Below the pieces are notes generated by a model. The model searched no databases. It was not told where the DNA came from and saw only the letters and a list, made by a program, of their open reading frames with translations. From Microbacterium sp. AG1240 (lineage in GTDB: Bacteria; Actinomycetota; Actinomycetes; Actinomycetales; Microbacteriaceae), in contig NZ_RBXJ01000002.1 in assembly GCF_003635115.1 (NCBI RefSeq), positions 434,001 to 498,000 on the forward strand: 64,000 nucleotides of DNA, read 5' to 3'. Below are positions 49,478 through 59,113 of this stretch, in pieces. The position numbers and the translations under genes were made by a program. Within the stretch, counting starts at the first letter, position 1. The number at the start of each line of letters is the position of its first letter.

Positions 49478-51055
49478 GTGAGCAACGGCCGGTCTTTCTA
49501 TGTCACGACGCCGATCTTCTATCCGAGCGACGTGCCCCACATCGGCCACGGGTACACCACCGTGGCCGTCGATGCGCTCGCGCGCTGGCACCGCCAGTCG
49601 GGCGATGACACATGGATGCTGACCGGAACCGACGAGCACGGTCAGAAGATGATGCGTGCCGCCGCGGCGAACGGGTCGACGCCGCAGGAGTGGGTCGACA
49701 AGCTCGTGGGCGAGTCGTGGTTCCCGCTGCTGAAGACCCTCGACGTCGCGAATGACGACTTCATCCGCACGAGCCAGCCGCGGCACGAGGAGCGCGTCGC
49801 GCAGTTCGTGCAGGCGCTCTACGACCGCGGCTACATCTACGCGGGGGAGTTCGAGGCGCTGTACTGCGTCGGCTGCGAGGAGTTCAAGACCGAGGCCGAG
49901 ATCGTCGACGGAACCGGGGCCTTCGAGGGGCTGAAGGTCTGCGCGATCCACTCGAAGCCGCTCGAACTGCTGCAGGAGAAGAACTACTTCTTCAAGCTCA
50001 GCGAGTTCCAGGACCGCCTCCTCGACCTCTACCGCACGGTGCCCGACTTCGTGCGGCCCGAGTCGGCGCGCAACGAGGTCGTGTCGTTCGTGAAGAACGG
50101 CCTCAAAGACCTGTCGATCTCGCGCTCGACCTTCGACTGGGGCATCGGGGTGCCGTGGGACTCCTCCCACGTCATCTACGTCTGGGTCGACGCGCTGCTG
50201 AACTACGCCACCGCCGTCGGCTACGGCTCCGACCCCGAGCAGTTCGCCCGCCGCTGGCCGGCGTACCACGTGGTCGGCAAAGACATCCTGCGCTTCCACG
50301 CGGTGATCTGGCCCGCGATGCTCATGGCGGCCGGCGTCGAGGTGCCGCGCGGCGTCTTCGCGCACGGGTGGCTGCTCGTCGGCGGCGAGAAGATGTCGAA
50401 GTCGAAGCTCACCGGCATCGCGCCGACCGAGATCACCGACGTCTTCGGCTCCGACGCCTACCGGTTCTACTTCCTCTCGGCCATCGCGTTCGGACAGGAC
50501 GGCTCGTTCTCGTGGGAGGACCTCTCGGCCCGCTACCAGGCCGAGCTCGCCAACGGCTTCGGCAACCTCGCCTCGCGCACGATCGCGATGATCGAGCGCT
50601 ACTACGAGGGGATCGTCCCGATCGCCGGCCCCTACACCGATGCCGACCTGGCGATCCAGAAGACGGTGGCGGATGCGGCGACGACCGCCGACGCCGCGAT
50701 CGAGCGGTTCCGGATCGACGAGGCCATCGAGGCGATCTGGACGATCGTCACCGAGCTGAACGGCTACATCACGATCAACGAGCCGTGGGCGCTCGCCAAG
50801 GACGAGACGCAGCGCGAACGGCTGGGAACGGTGCTGTACACCGCGGCCGAGGGGCTGCGGGCTCTCGCCGTGCTGCTCTCGCCGGTGATGCCCGAGTCGA
50901 CCGAGAAGCTCTGGATCGCCCTGGGCGCCGCCGAGACGATCGGCCGCCTGCACGATCAGCCCCTGCGGGAGGCCGGTGCGTGGGGCGTGCTGCGCCCCGG
51001 TTCGTCGGTCAACGGGCTCGCGCCGCTGTTCCCGCGCGTCGAGCAGGACAAATGA
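49478..51055 (+). CDS. metG: Methionyl-tRNA synthetase
   Basis: 525 residues, class I synthetase. The HIGH motif is HIGHGYTT, the KMSKS motif is KMSKSKL, and the zinc-knuckle region has CVGCEEF and a later Cys/His pair (CAIH). It lacks a C-terminal tRNA-binding domain and resembles the shorter actinobacterial form. GTG 49478 lies 6 nt behind TAGAAT (49466-49471). The TGA overlaps the tatD ATG. Confidence 0.96.
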   Translation: MSNGRSFYVTTPIFYPSDVPHIGHGYTTVAVDALARWHRQSGDDTWMLTGTDEHGQKMMRAAAANGSTPQEWVDKLVGESWFPLLKTLDVANDDFIRTSQPRHEERVAQFVQALYDRGYIYAGEFEALYCVGCEEFKTEAEIVDGTGAFEGLKVCAIHSKPLELLQEKNYFFKLSEFQDRLLDLYRTVPDFVRPESARNEVVSFVKNGLKDLSISRSTFDWGIGVPWDSSHVIYVWVDALLNYATAVGYGSDPEQFARRWPAYHVVGKDILRFHAVIWPAMLMAAGVEVPRGVFAHGWLLVGGEKMSKSKLTGIAPTEITDVFGSDAYRFYFLSAIAFGQDGSFSWEDLSARYQAELANGFGNLASRTIAMIERYYEGIVPIAGPYTDADLAIQKTVADAATTADAAIERFRIDEAIEAIWTIVTELNGYITINEPWALAKDETQRERLGTVLYTAAEGLRALAVLLSPVMPESTEKLWIALGAAETIGRLHDQPLREAGAWGVLRPGSSVNGLAPLFPRVEQDK

Positions 51056-51987
51056 GCGCAGCTCCCGGATCGGAGCCGGTCGAGCGGCCGCGCGGCACGC
51101 TCGATCAGGCCGATCCGAGCGCGTACGTGCGCGAGCGGTCGGTCGACGGGCGCCGTGACGTGAGCTATCCGCCGGCACCCGAGCCCCTCGCGGTCGGGGT
51201 GTACGACAACCACACGCACCTCGAGATCGCCGACGGCGACGAGGGGCTCTCGCTCGACGAGCAGCTCGCCCGCGCCGTCGAGGTCGGAGTTCTCGGGGTG
51301 GTGCAGGCCGGCGGCGACATCGACTCGTCGCGCTGGTCGGCGTGGGCCGCCGCATCCCACCCCCGCGTGCTCGCGGCCGTCGCCATCCATCCCAACGAGG
51401 CGCCGGCGTACGAGGAGGCGGGCGAGCTGGATGCTGCGATCGCGGCCATCGACGCGCTCGCAGCGGAGCCTCGGGTGCGTGCCATCGGCGAGACGGGGCT
51501 CGACTTCTTCCGCACGGAGGAGGGCGGGTTCGCCGCGCAGCACCGCTCGTTCGAGGCGCACATCGCGCTGGCGAAGAACCACGGCATCGCGATGCAGATC
51601 CACGACCGCGATGCGCACGACGCCGTCCTCGAGACGCTCGAACGCGTCGGAGCGCCGGACAAGACGGTGTTCCACTGCTTCTCGGGCGACGAGGCCATGG
51701 CGCGGATCGCCGCCGACCGCGGCTACTACCTGTCGTTCGCCGGCAACGTGACGTTCAAGAACGCGCAGAACCTCCGTGACGCGCTGCGGGTCATCCCGCG
51801 CGAGCGCATCCTCGTCGAGACCGACGCGCCGTTCCTCACGCCCGTGCCCTACCGCGGACGCCCGAACGCGCCCTACCTCGTGCCCGTGACGATGCGCTTC
51901 ATCGCCGACGAACTCGGGGCAGACCTCGACGAGCTCTGCGCGCAGGTCGCCGCGAACACCCTCGAGGTCTACGGCTCCTTCGACTGA
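51052..51987 (+). CDS. tatD: TatD-family metal-dependent hydrolase
   Basis: 311 residues. Metal-binding NHTHLEI, catalytic RAIGETGLDFFR, MQIHDRDAH, VFHCFSG and LVETDAPFLTPVPYRG are all present. TatD proteins are 3'-5' DNA exonucleases or deacylases. About 48 extra residues precede the catalytic domain, a polar segment (RPRGTLDQADPSAYVRERS) common in actinobacterial versions. Starts in an ATGA overlap with metG. Confidence 0.93.
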   Translation: MSAAPGSEPVERPRGTLDQADPSAYVRERSVDGRRDVSYPPAPEPLAVGVYDNHTHLEIADGDEGLSLDEQLARAVEVGVLGVVQAGGDIDSSRWSAWAAASHPRVLAAVAIHPNEAPAYEEAGELDAAIAAIDALAAEPRVRAIGETGLDFFRTEEGGFAAQHRSFEAHIALAKNHGIAMQIHDRDAHDAVLETLERVGAPDKTVFHCFSGDEAMARIAADRGYYLSFAGNVTFKNAQNLRDALRVIPRERILVETDAPFLTPVPYRGRPNAPYLVPVTMRFIADELGADLDELCAQVAANTLEVYGSFD

Positions 51988-52078
51988 CTCGCGGGTCGTG
52001 TCGCTGCTCGCGCTGCCCATGGATGCGCCCGCGGGCATCTCTCGACCGCGCGAGCGGGAGAGGCCGCCGGGCACGCGA

Positions 52079-52109
52079 AAGGGGGCGCCGCGAACCGCGA
52101 CGCCCCCTT
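52079..52109. terminator. Terminator between tatD and pspA (convergent)
   Basis: AAGGGGGCG (52079-52087) with CGCCCCCTT (52101-52109), and an inner CGCG/CGCG pairing. It lies directly before the minus-strand pspA stop and serves both genes. Confidence 0.85.
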
Positions 52110-52117
52110 CGTGAGCC

Positions 52118-52870
52118 TCAGACCGCGTCGGGGCTGGGCGCATCGATGGCGGCCCGCTGGGGTCCGCCCGACTTCAGCATCGCGAGGCGGGCCTCGACCT
52201 CGGTGAGCTCACCGACGTCTTCGAGCTGGTTGAACTGTGCGTCGATGCTCGAGGCGGCGAGCTCCTGCTTGCCGGCGGCGAGGGCCTCCTGGCGGCGGAT
52301 CTTGTCTTCGAACCGACCGAGCTCGCTCGTCGGGTCGAGCACGTCGACCGACTTCACGGCGTCGTGCACGCGGTTCTGCGCCTCGGCGACCTTCGACCGG
52401 GCCAGCAGCTCGCTGCGCTTGGAGCGCAGCTGCTCGAGCTTGCCCTTCATGCCGTTGAGGCCGTCCTTGAGCTTGTCGACGACCTCGGTCTGCGACGCGA
52501 TGGTCGGAGCCGCCGACTTCGCCTCGTTCTCGGCCGAGATCTGACGCTGCAGGGCGATCTTGGCCAGGTTGTCGAACTTGTCGGCCTCGGCCGGGTTCGT
52601 GGGGCGCACCTCGTCGGCGCGCTTCGAGGCGGCCAGGGCCTTGTTGCCCCACTCGGCCGCGGCCTGCACGTCTTCCTGGTGGTCGCGCTCGAGGAGGCGG
52701 AGGTTGCCGATGGTCTCGGCGATCGCCGACTCGGCATCGTGGATCGAGTTCGTGTAGTCGCGCACGAGCTGGTCGAGCATCTTCTGCGGGTCTTCCGCCT
52801 GATCGATCAGCGAGTTGACGTTCGCGCGGATGAGGGTGGAGATGCGACCGAAGATGGACTGCTTGGCCAT
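52118..52870 (-). CDS. pspA: PspA/IM30 family phage-shock protein A
   Basis: 250 residues, almost entirely helical coiled coil. Starts KQSIFGRISTLIRANVNSLIDQAEDPQKMLDQLVRDY, the amphipathic N-terminal helix and conserved first coil of PspA. It binds stressed membranes as an ESCRT-III-like scaffold. Downstream of the TPM-domain gene on the same strand, with an 87-nt gap that carries AGGAAGG as its ribosome-binding site. Confidence 0.94.
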   Translation of the reverse strand: MAKQSIFGRISTLIRANVNSLIDQAEDPQKMLDQLVRDYTNSIHDAESAIAETIGNLRLLERDHQEDVQAAAEWGNKALAASKRADEVRPTNPAEADKFDNLAKIALQRQISAENEAKSAAPTIASQTEVVDKLKDGLNGMKGKLEQLRSKRSELLARSKVAEAQNRVHDAVKSVDVLDPTSELGRFEDKIRRQEALAAGKQELAASSIDAQFNQLEDVGELTEVEARLAMLKSGGPQRAAIDAPSPDAV

Positions 52871-52957
52871 CGGGGTTCCTTCCTGTTGACGTCTGTTCCG
52901 AGTGTGTCGGTGGATGCTACGAGTTACCTGTGACGCGCCGGTGCTGCGAGGGCGGCA

Positions 52958-55045
52958 TCAGAAGCGCCCGCCGCCGCGCCGCGAGCGCGAACCGCCGCCG
53001 CCGAAGCTGCCGGAGCGGCGCCCGCCGCCACCGAAGCCGCTGCGACCGCTCGAGCGTGATCCGCCGCCCCCGAACGAGCCGAAGCCGCCGCCATAGCTGC
53101 GCGACGACCGCCCGCCGCCCGAGATCGCGCTGCTGACGATGCCGCCGAGCAGGGCTCCCATGAAGCTCGATCCGGCGCCGCCACCGCCTCCGCCGAACAT
53201 GTCATTCGACGAGGAGAATCCGCCGACGTCGGTGCGGGCGTATTGCACGGCCTGTCCGGCGAGGCTGTTCGCGCGCTGCGCTTCCCCGAGCGCCTGCTCC
53301 GGGTCGATGCCCTGCAGCTGCTGCGCGCGGGCGAGAGCCGCGCCCGCCTCGGCCAGACGCGTGCGGGCCTCGGAGCCGACGGCGCCGCGACGGGCCGCGA
53401 TGAAGTTCTCGGCCGCCGACACCTGCGCCTGCGCCTGGGCGAGTTCGGAGCTGAGCTGCTGTGCCACGCGCTGCGACCGTGCCGCAGCATCCCTCACCGA
53501 CTGCACCAGTTCGTCGATGCGCTGGTCGGTCGCCTGCAGCGACTGGAGCGTGTGCAGCGGTCGGCGTCGGGCGCCGGCGAGCTCGGCCCGGGCGGCGTCG
53601 AGGTCGCCGCGGGTGACGTCGATCACGGCGGCGACACGCCCGTCGGGGTCGGGCAGCGTCATCGCGGTACGGACGTCCTGTTCGATGCCCTCGATGACCG
53701 CTGCGGCCTGTCGGTCTGCGGCGGCGAGGTCGGTGGCGAGTGTGTCGATCGCGGTCTCGAGCACGACGGCCTGGCCGACGGCCTCCTCGGCCGCGCGGAT
53801 GCCGACGGCCGCCTCACCCGTCTCGCCGGCGTCGAGCGCGGTCTGCGCCGCGGTCAGCTGCTCATCGGCGAACGCGATGCGCGCGCGGGCCTGGTCGACG
53901 TTGTCGTCGACGGTCTCGAGCGCCTCCGGTGCGTACGAGCCCTGCAGCGCCGACAGTGCGGCTGCGGCCTCGTCGATCGCCGAGGCTGCGGCGGTGCGTG
54001 CATCGCGCGCTCGAACGAGGGCGGCGGGGGCGTCGGCTTCGAGCTTGCGCAGCTCGTCGAACGCGTCGACCTTCTCGTCGAGGCCCTGGTTCGCTTCTGC
54101 GCAGAGCTGGATGATCTGCGTGTTCCACGCCCGCACCTGCTCCTCGGTGTCGGGCACGTCGTCGTCGAGCTGCTGCTGCAGGGCGAACGCCTGGCTGAGC
54201 TTGTCGCGCGCGGACTGCAGAGCCGCGGCGAAATCGGTGGTGGCGTCTTCGCCGAACTGCGCGGCGGCGAACCCGAGCTCCTGCTCGCTGGTGCGGATGG
54301 CGTCGTCGGTGTCGATGAGGGCGGATGCTGCCTGCCGCCGCAGCTCATCCGTCGGAACCGGCGGGGGCCCGGGTTCGACGCCGGGGGCCGTGGTGGTCTT
54401 CTTCCGTCGGGAGCGGAGGACGATCACCAGGATGACGACCCCGACGGCGAGGACGGCGAGAACCAGGAGGACGGTCCAGATCACGTCCGAGATCGAGGGT
54501 AGGAGCGGGTTGGGAACCATCGTGCCGCCGGACCCCGCTTGGTCGGCCTCTTCCAGGCCTTCCGCGGCGGCATCGACGGACCCGGCCCAGTCGTCGTTCC
54601 CCAGTGCGGGGATGAGGCGCTCTTGTTCGATCGCACCGAGCTGCTCGAACGAGATGGGTCCGGAGGAATCTCCCGACAGGTAGAACTGGCGCGCGTCGAC
54701 AGCGACGGCCAACAGGTACTGCGTCGGCCCGAGGCCGTTCTGGTCAGCCGTCTCGTTGGCCCAGTCCGCGGAATCCGAGGGGTTCGTGAACTCGTCGACG
54801 AACACCACCCAGAGATCGAGCCCCGTGGAGGTGCGCAGCTGCTCGATGCGAGCCTGCGCGTCGAACTCCTGCTGCGGAGAGAGGGCGTCGACCTGGTCGT
54901 ACACGCGGGTCGATCCGAGCTCTACGGGCTCCGTCGCGGAGGCGGCGATGGCGGCTCCGCCTACCACGAGAGCCAGCGCGAGAGCGGCGGCGGTCGAGAG
55001 GCGCGCACGCAGGCGCACTCGTGGGAGGAGCGTCCGGACAGCCAC
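52958..55045 (-). CDS. TPM-domain membrane protein (YgcG-like)
   Basis: 695 residues. A signal peptide or anchor lies at ~12-38 and is followed by an extracytoplasmic TPM domain (VYDQVDALSPQQEFDAQARIEQL...GLDLWVVFVDEF). A membrane helix at ~190-212 follows, then a long Ala/Glu-rich coiled-coil cytoplasmic region (~225-600), and a C-terminal Gly/Ser/Arg-rich tail beginning FGGGGGGAGSSF. The GTG at 55045 is exactly 6 nt behind TAGACT (55052-55057). Paired with pspA, it likely acts in envelope maintenance. Confidence 0.9.
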   Translation of the reverse strand: MAVRTLLPRVRLRARLSTAAALALALVVGGAAIAASATEPVELGSTRVYDQVDALSPQQEFDAQARIEQLRTSTGLDLWVVFVDEFTNPSDSADWANETADQNGLGPTQYLLAVAVDARQFYLSGDSSGPISFEQLGAIEQERLIPALGNDDWAGSVDAAAEGLEEADQAGSGGTMVPNPLLPSISDVIWTVLLVLAVLAVGVVILVIVLRSRRKKTTTAPGVEPGPPPVPTDELRRQAASALIDTDDAIRTSEQELGFAAAQFGEDATTDFAAALQSARDKLSQAFALQQQLDDDVPDTEEQVRAWNTQIIQLCAEANQGLDEKVDAFDELRKLEADAPAALVRARDARTAAASAIDEAAAALSALQGSYAPEALETVDDNVDQARARIAFADEQLTAAQTALDAGETGEAAVGIRAAEEAVGQAVVLETAIDTLATDLAAADRQAAAVIEGIEQDVRTAMTLPDPDGRVAAVIDVTRGDLDAARAELAGARRRPLHTLQSLQATDQRIDELVQSVRDAAARSQRVAQQLSSELAQAQAQVSAAENFIAARRGAVGSEARTRLAEAGAALARAQQLQGIDPEQALGEAQRANSLAGQAVQYARTDVGGFSSSNDMFGGGGGGAGSSFMGALLGGIVSSAISGGGRSSRSYGGGFGSFGGGGSRSSGRSGFGGGGRRSGSFGGGGSRSRRGGGRF

Positions 55046-55147
55046 GGGACGAGTCTATGCACCGGCGGGCATGCACGATAGCGCCCGGCGTGCCCCGCCT
55101 CCGGCGCGGGGGCGCCGGTCTAGGCTCGGCCGGTCGGGAGGAGCAGC

Positions 55148-55984
55148 ATGGACGATCGGTACGGCGCAGACGTGCTCGCGAAGGGATGGCGCGACGCCGG
55201 CCGCAAGGTCGCCGCGCAGGTCGAAGCATCCCGCGACCTCGTCGTGGAGGTGGCGGCCGACGGATACGTGGGCGCCGTCGTGGGCATCGCCTCCAGCACG
55301 GTCGAACTCGAAGACCGTCACGGGCGTCGTCGCCTCTTCCCGCTGGGTTCGGGCTTCCTCGTCGACGGCGAGCCCGTCGTGCTGGTCGTGCCGAAGGCCG
55401 CGCCCACCGGAACCCGCCGCACCGCCTCGGGGTCGTTCGCCCCCGCCTCGGAGCGGGCGCGGGTGGCGCGGGCGAGCCGCATCCTGGTCGAGGGCCGTCA
55501 CGACGCCGAGCTGGTCGAGAAGGTGTGGGGCGCCGACCTGCGCGCCGAGGGCGTCGTCGTCGAATACCTCCAGGGCGTGGATCTGCTCGACGACCTGCTC
55601 GACGCCGAGCCGCCCTCCGCCGAGCGCCGCTACGGGGTGCTCGTGGACCATCTCGTGAAGGGGTCGAAGGAATCGCGCATCGCGGAAGCCGTCGCACGCG
55701 GGAAGCACGGTGCGCACGTGCGCATCGTCGGCCACCCGTTCGTCGACGTCTGGCAGTGCGTCACCCCGCAGACCATGGGCATCGAGCGCTGGCCCGAGAT
55801 CCCCCGCAGCGTCGAGTGGAAGGTCGGCATCTGCCGCGCCTTCGGCTGGCCCGCCGAAGACCAGGCCGACATCGCTCGCGCGTGGCAGCGCATCCTCGCC
55901 AGGGTCACGACCTTCCGCAATCTCGAGCCCGCCCTCCTCGGCCGTGTGGAGGAGCTCATCGACTTCGTCACCGTCGGCCCGTAA
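55148..55984 (+). CDS. DUF3097 protein with Toprim-like segment
   Basis: 278 residues. N-terminal beta-rich domain (~25-85, VVGIASSTVELEDRHGRRRLFPLG) is followed by a Toprim-like RILVEGRHDAELVEKVWG and VLVDHLVKGSKESRI. The family is almost restricted to actinobacteria and may act on nucleic acid; its function is not established to my knowledge. TAGGCT lies ~25 nt upstream and GGGAGGAGCAGC is the ribosome-binding site. Confidence 0.87.
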   Translation: MDDRYGADVLAKGWRDAGRKVAAQVEASRDLVVEVAADGYVGAVVGIASSTVELEDRHGRRRLFPLGSGFLVDGEPVVLVVPKAAPTGTRRTASGSFAPASERARVARASRILVEGRHDAELVEKVWGADLRAEGVVVEYLQGVDLLDDLLDAEPPSAERRYGVLVDHLVKGSKESRIAEAVARGKHGAHVRIVGHPFVDVWQCVTPQTMGIERWPEIPRSVEWKVGICRAFGWPAEDQADIARAWQRILARVTTFRNLEPALLGRVEELIDFVTVGP

Positions 55985-56042
55985 CGTGGCCGCCTGCTCG
56001 CGGCGCACCGGGGCGCCTGGCGCGCTCGCGTAGCCTGGGGGA

Positions 56043-56777
56043 ATGCCCGACCCCACTCCCGAGCCCCGTTTCCGCGAGCGCCCGGTGTCGTTCGTCCGCC
56101 GCAGCGGCCGGATGTCCGACGGGCAGGAGCGCGCCTGGGCCGCCCACGCCGAGTTCTACCTCCTCGACGTCCCCCGCGGCGATGCCGTCACGAGCGTGCG
56201 CGCCGATTCGACGATCGATCCGGCCGCCGTCTGGGGGCGTGAGGCGCCGCTGATCGTCGAGATCGGAACCGGCCAGGGGCATCAGATCGTGCACGCCGCC
56301 GCCACGCGTCCCGAGGTCGACTTCCTCGCGGTGGAGGTGTTCCGCGCCGGGCTCGCGCGCACCATGCTCGACGCCGACCGGGAGGGCGCGAAGAACCTCC
56401 GCCTGGTCGAGGCGAACGCCCCCGAGGTGCTCGAACACCTGCTGCCGGCGGCATCCGTCGACGAGCTCTGGGTGTTCTTCCCCGACCCGTGGCACAAGTC
56501 CAAGCACAACAAGCGACGCCTCATCGACGAGGAGTTCGCCGCCATCGCCGCCCGCGCTCTGAAGCCCGGCGGAACCCTCCGGCTCGCGACCGACTGGGAG
56601 CACTACGCCCGGCAGATGCGCACGGTCCTCGACGCGGCTCCCGACTTCCAGCGCACGTTCGAGGGGGAGTGGGCCGAGCGCTTCGACGGTCGCGTGCTCA
56701 CCGCGTTCGAGCAGAAGGGCGCGCGGGTGGGGCGCAGCATCCGCGACCTCGCCTATCGCCGGGCGGACGACCGATGA
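56043..56777 (+). CDS. trmB: tRNA (guanine46-N7-)-methyltransferase
   Basis: 244 residues. SAM-binding LIVEIGTGQGHQIVHAA, then LAVEVFRAGLARTM, and the family's VFFPDPWHKSKHNKRRL with the catalytic Asp and tRNA-contacting residues. Methylates G46 in the variable loop of tRNAs. ATG 56043 is 6 nt behind TAGCCT (56031-56036). The TGA overlaps the ATG of the CPBP gene. Confidence 0.95.
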   Translation: MPDPTPEPRFRERPVSFVRRSGRMSDGQERAWAAHAEFYLLDVPRGDAVTSVRADSTIDPAAVWGREAPLIVEIGTGQGHQIVHAAATRPEVDFLAVEVFRAGLARTMLDADREGAKNLRLVEANAPEVLEHLLPAASVDELWVFFPDPWHKSKHNKRRLIDEEFAAIAARALKPGGTLRLATDWEHYARQMRTVLDAAPDFQRTFEGEWAERFDGRVLTAFEQKGARVGRSIRDLAYRRADDR

Positions 56778-57649
56778 AGTCGCCCGCCGTCGCCACGCCG
56801 GCGACAGCCACCTGGACGTGGTCGCTCGCGCCCGCACTCCTGGTCTGCCTCGCCGCCCCCGCGTTCTTCGTGCTGCAGATCGCCTGGCTCGGATGGATGC
56901 TGCTGACCGCCGCGCTCATCGGAGCCTGGCTCGTCGACCGCCACCACGGCGTCGCCATCCGTCCCTCCCGGCGAGCGGCCGAGAACTCCCCGCCGAGCCT
57001 CCTGCGCGATCTGTCGCTGATCGCGATCGGGCAGCTCATCGTCAGCGCGATCCCGTTGCATGCCGAGCTCGACAACCTCGCCTTCCTGCGGTTCACCCTC
57101 GCCCTGGGCGGAGCGGTGCTCGTGCCCTACGTCATCTCGCGCTTCGTCTACGGCGACTACGCCATCCGCTTCCCGTGGCGCGGCGGCGGGCGCTGGTCGC
57201 GCGTGCAGTGGATCTGGCTCGTGGGCGTCTTGGCGCTGGGCTGGCTGATCCTGCCGTTCTACTTCATCACCTCGGGCGTCTACCAGAACTGGCCGGTCGT
57301 GAACACGCCCGACCTCATCGCCCGGTTGTTCGTCGGGGTGGGCGCGGTCGGCATCTGGGACGAGCTCTTCTTCATCTGCACGGTGTTCGTGCTGCTGCGC
57401 CGTCACGCGGTGACGTGGCAGGCGAACGTGCTGCAGACCATCGTCTTCGTCGCCTTCCTCTGGGAGCTCGGCTACCAGGCGTGGGGACCGGCGCTGACGA
57501 TCCCGTTCGCCCTGATCCAGGGCGTGGTGTTCCTCCGAACGCGGTCGCTGGCCTACGTCGTGACGGTGCATCTGCTCTTCGATGCGGTCGTCTTCTCGGT
57601 GCTCGTGCACGCCCACAACCCGGGCGCGCTCCCGATTTTCCTCGTCTGA
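56774..57649 (+). CDS. CPBP-like intramembrane protease homologue, motif degenerate
   Basis: 291 residues with about eight helices. The family's first motif EExxxR appears altered to WDELFFICTVFVLLRRH; the later motifs FLWELGYQ and HLLFDAVVF are recognisable. Loss of one Glu makes protease activity uncertain. Translationally coupled to trmB. Confidence 0.75.
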   Translation: MKSPAVATPATATWTWSLAPALLVCLAAPAFFVLQIAWLGWMLLTAALIGAWLVDRHHGVAIRPSRRAAENSPPSLLRDLSLIAIGQLIVSAIPLHAELDNLAFLRFTLALGGAVLVPYVISRFVYGDYAIRFPWRGGGRWSRVQWIWLVGVLALGWLILPFYFITSGVYQNWPVVNTPDLIARLFVGVGAVGIWDELFFICTVFVLLRRHAVTWQANVLQTIVFVAFLWELGYQAWGPALTIPFALIQGVVFLRTRSLAYVVTVHLLFDAVVFSVLVHAHNPGALPIFLV

Positions 57650-57805
57650 GCGGGGAGTTTTTCGCGGGCTGATCTGACAAATACTGGATCCTCACAGGGG
57701 TCGCGCGGTAGGCTGCGAAAGCCGTAATGTCGCGGGGCTTCCTGTCGTCACGGACGCCCTCGCGCGCACGGACCGCCGCAGTCTCCCTTTGCGAAAGGCC
57801 CCCGC

Positions 57806-59110
57806 GTGAGTGCACCCTCCACCGATGTGATCGAGACCATCGTCGAACCGGCACGCGCCGACGGCTCGAGGGTGCGTCGGTCGCGAGTGCACCGGATGCT
57901 GCGGCTCGCCGCCGCCGACCTGTTCCGCTCGCCTCGGGGTGCCGTTCCCGTCGTCGAGCGCGGCATGTTCCGCCAGGTCTTCCTGCTGTGGGCGGTCGCG
58001 CGCGCGACGAGCCTCGGTCTGCTCTGGGGCGCCTATGAGCTCGCCCGGTCGCTCGGCCTCAGCCACGGCCCCGACGGCCAGCGCATCGGCACGTTCCTCG
58101 ACTTCATCACCGAGTGGGACGCCGACCGCTACGGTCAGATCTCGCTCGAGGGGTATCCGGTCTCCCTCCCCATGAACGTGCAGGGCGACATCCTGCCGAA
58201 CAACTGGGCGTTCCTCCCGGTCTTCCCCACTCTCGAGCGCATCTTCTCGCCGCTCGCGGGAGGGTCGTGGCAGCTCGCCGGCGTGGGAATCAGCATCCTG
58301 GCGACCCTCGGGGCGACCTGGGTGCTCTTCCTCCTGCTGCGTCGCACCACGACGCCGAAGGCCGCCTGGTGGGCCGTCGTCTTCTTCTCGTTCGCGCCGC
58401 TGTCGTTCGTCTACGTGCTGGGCTACGCCGAGTCGCTCCTCATGCTTCTCCTCTTCAGCGCCCTGCTGCTGATGCACCAGCGCCGGTATCTGGCGGTCGC
58501 GCCCATCGGTGTCATCGCCGCGTTCACCCGCCCCGGCGCGCTCGCGATCGCGCTGGCCCTCGGCATCCTCTTCCTCGTGCGGTTCTTCCGCCGCCGCGTC
58601 GACCCGTTCCCCCGCATCCAGGTGATCGGCATCCTCGTCTCCGGGGCGCTCTCGGCGTCGGCCGGTCTCATGTGGCCGGTCATCGCGCAGGCGGTCACCG
58701 GGACGCGCAATGCCTATATCCGCACCGAGACGGGCTGGTGGCTGCAGTCCGTCGGAAACGACGAGTTCATCCCGCTGACCCCCTGGTTCCGTCAGGCTGC
58801 CACGCACCTCGGCGTCATCGGGCCCATCCTGGTCGTCGCGCTCATGGTCGGCTTCGCGATGCTGCTCTGGTCGCGCTCGGTGCGGCGCCTGGGCATCGTC
58901 ATCGTCTCGTTCGCGTTCAGCTACGGGCTCTACCTGTTCGCGGTGTTCCTGCCGCAGCAGAGCACGTTCCGGCTCATGGTGCCGCTGTCGCCCCTCCTCG
59001 GAGACGAACGCCTGTCGAAGACGAAGAAGCGGCGCACCGCGATCATCGCGGGATGCATCGGGCTGCAGACGCTCTGCGTCTGGGTGCTCTGGACCGTCAA
59101 CCACCCGTAA
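57806..59110 (+). CDS. PIG-V-like (GPI mannosyltransferase-type) membrane glycosyltransferase
   Basis: 434 residues with about nine membrane helices and a polar N-terminus. The luminal-loop region ITEWDADRYGQISLEGYP (conserved Trp-Asp) and NNWAFLPVFPTLERI are characteristic of mannosyltransferases of the PIG-V/DUF2029 class in actinobacteria, which use polyprenyl-phosphate-mannose. GTG start at 57806. The ~155-bp upstream gap holds TAGGCT at 57709, ~90 nt from the start, but no convincing -35. Confidence 0.83.
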   Translation: MSAPSTDVIETIVEPARADGSRVRRSRVHRMLRLAAADLFRSPRGAVPVVERGMFRQVFLLWAVARATSLGLLWGAYELARSLGLSHGPDGQRIGTFLDFITEWDADRYGQISLEGYPVSLPMNVQGDILPNNWAFLPVFPTLERIFSPLAGGSWQLAGVGISILATLGATWVLFLLLRRTTTPKAAWWAVVFFSFAPLSFVYVLGYAESLLMLLLFSALLLMHQRRYLAVAPIGVIAAFTRPGALAIALALGILFLVRFFRRRVDPFPRIQVIGILVSGALSASAGLMWPVIAQAVTGTRNAYIRTETGWWLQSVGNDEFIPLTPWFRQAATHLGVIGPILVVALMVGFAMLLWSRSVRRLGIVIVSFAFSYGLYLFAVFLPQQSTFRLMVPLSPLLGDERLSKTKKRRTAIIAGCIGLQTLCVWVLWTVNHP

Positions 59111-59113
59111 GGG

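Noticed and set aside
57650-57805. Promoter CTGACA/TAGGCT before the PIG-V-like gene
   Set aside because: The hexamers are ~29 nt apart, too far for one promoter; only the TAGGCT is kept as a possible -10.
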